From the NCBI GenBank assembly GCA_030741175.1, contig JASLVT010000018.1, forward strand, positions 1 to 8,028: a stretch of DNA of 8,028 bases, read 5' to 3'. The notes beneath the pieces were generated by a model. The model had not been told where the DNA came from. It did no database searches and saw only the letters and a program-made list of their open reading frames with translations. Positions 7,430-8,028 of the stretch are shown in pieces. The stretch's first letter is position 1. Every line of letters begins with the position of its first letter. This stretch comes from Porticoccaceae bacterium. GTDB taxonomy: Bacteria > Pseudomonadota > Gammaproteobacteria > Pseudomonadales > Porticoccaceae. Made by a program: the position numbers and the translations under genes.

Positions 7430-8028
7430 ATGGCGACCATTTGTAACCACCATGTGATGAGCTGCATGCATGGGCTGAGGCAAAATCAATACAGCGAGCA
7501 GCAAGCATTGGAGCGCGCCGGCATCAATCCGGCAGTGATTAATAATCGCAACCAACGCGTACATGCCGATCAGGTGGCGCGGTTATTTAAGGCCGTTCAG
7601 GAAACATTAAATGATGAATTTATGGGCTTCACCCACACTAATTGCAAAGTGGGTGTTTTTGCCACTATGGCCGAATTGGTCAGCCACTGCACTACGCTGG
7701 GTGAGTTATTAGACAAAGCAGTACATTTTTATAATCTGGTTAGCGATGATATCCCTATGAAGCTATCCCGCCATCAGGGTAATGCCATACTGAGTTTTCG
7801 GATGGATCGACCCGACCTAGATCCAGAATATTTTATGACTGAGTTCTGGCTGGTTATTTGGCATCGCTTTCCCAGTTGGTATATCGGCGAACCTATTCGA
7901 CTGAGTGAAACTCACTTCACTTTTAGCTCACCACAACATCGCGACGAATTGCAGATTATGTTTCCCAGCCAACTGCATTTTAACTGCAAGGCCAATCGCT
8001 TAATTTTTGATGCTCAGTATCTGGACAA
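7430..8028 (+). CDS. AraC-family transcriptional regulator, N-terminal effector/dimerisation domain (3' end outside window)
   Basis: The frame is open from the ATG at 7430 to the window edge: 199 codons with no stop. The protein resembles the AraC-type 'arabinose-binding' N-terminal domain found in OruR-like regulators (Pfam Arabinose_bd, PF12625). It shows an ALERAGINPAVI segment (26-37) and RVHADQVARLF (43-53), then GVFATMAELVSHCTTLGELLDKAVHFYNLVSDD (75-107 region), where the TLGE...A..FY pattern is typical. A Trp-rich stretch (WLVIWHRFPSWYIG, 140-153) precedes the final part, with FPSQLHFNCKANRLIF (178-193 region). The domain is almost complete here. The C-terminal pair of helix-turn-helix motifs expected of the family falls beyond the edge and was not seen. 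It is transcribed divergently from the propionyl-CoA operon, 173 bases away, so it probably controls that operon, itself or both. The effector is unknown; propionyl-CoA or a pathway intermediate is only a guess. Confidence 0.85.
   Translation, partial: MATICNHHVMSCMHGLRQNQYSEQQALERAGINPAVINNRNQRVHADQVARLFKAVQETLNDEFMGFTHTNCKVGVFATMAELVSHCTTLGELLDKAVHFYNLVSDDIPMKLSRHQGNAILSFRMDRPDLDPEYFMTEFWLVIWHRFPSWYIGEPIRLSETHFTFSSPQHRDELQIMFPSQLHFNCKANRLIFDAQYLD

Noticed and set aside
7382..7564. Minus-strand 60-codon frame across the control region and regulator start
   Set aside because: It overlaps the divergent promoter and the regulator gene on the opposite strand, and its translation has no recognisable feature.

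Overview
The window looks like an ordinary bacterial chromosome of moderate GC. The proteins read as gammaproteobacterial, probably a marine, B12-using heterotroph. That placement rests on remembered protein style and gene content, not on a search. No mobile element, CRISPR array, tRNA or rRNA was seen.

Layout, left to right. (1) The 3' end of a plus-strand gene for the C-terminal part of an adenosylcobalamin-dependent (class II) ribonucleotide reductase. (2) A symmetrical hairpin that can terminate transcription from both sides. (3) A tightly packed four-gene operon on the minus strand, read leftwards in the order methylmalonyl-CoA mutase, propionyl-CoA carboxylase beta, propionyl-CoA carboxylase alpha, MeaB-type GTPase. 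(4) A 173-bp AT-rich divergent control region carrying a pair of 20-bp direct repeats at 21-bp period and a 10-bp inverted repeat. (5) The start of a plus-strand AraC-family regulator gene, cut by the window edge before its DNA-binding domain.

The operon forms one pathway. PccA and PccB carboxylate propionyl-CoA to methylmalonyl-CoA, the mutase isomerises the (R)-epimer to succinyl-CoA for the TCA cycle, and MeaB protects and loads the B12 cofactor of the mutase. Propionyl-CoA would come from odd-chain fatty acids, Val/Ile/Met breakdown or propionate. A methylmalonyl-CoA epimerase is needed between carboxylase and mutase and is not in the window. The divergent AraC-type gene is the obvious candidate regulator, and the phased repeats in the shared promoter are the obvious candidate operator.

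I found no undescribed enzyme system. The parts most worth a second look are the repeat-rich divergent promoter, a Leu-to-Gln change in the B12-binding motif of the mutase, and two annotation points: the pccB start, and the 3'-truncated regulator gene.
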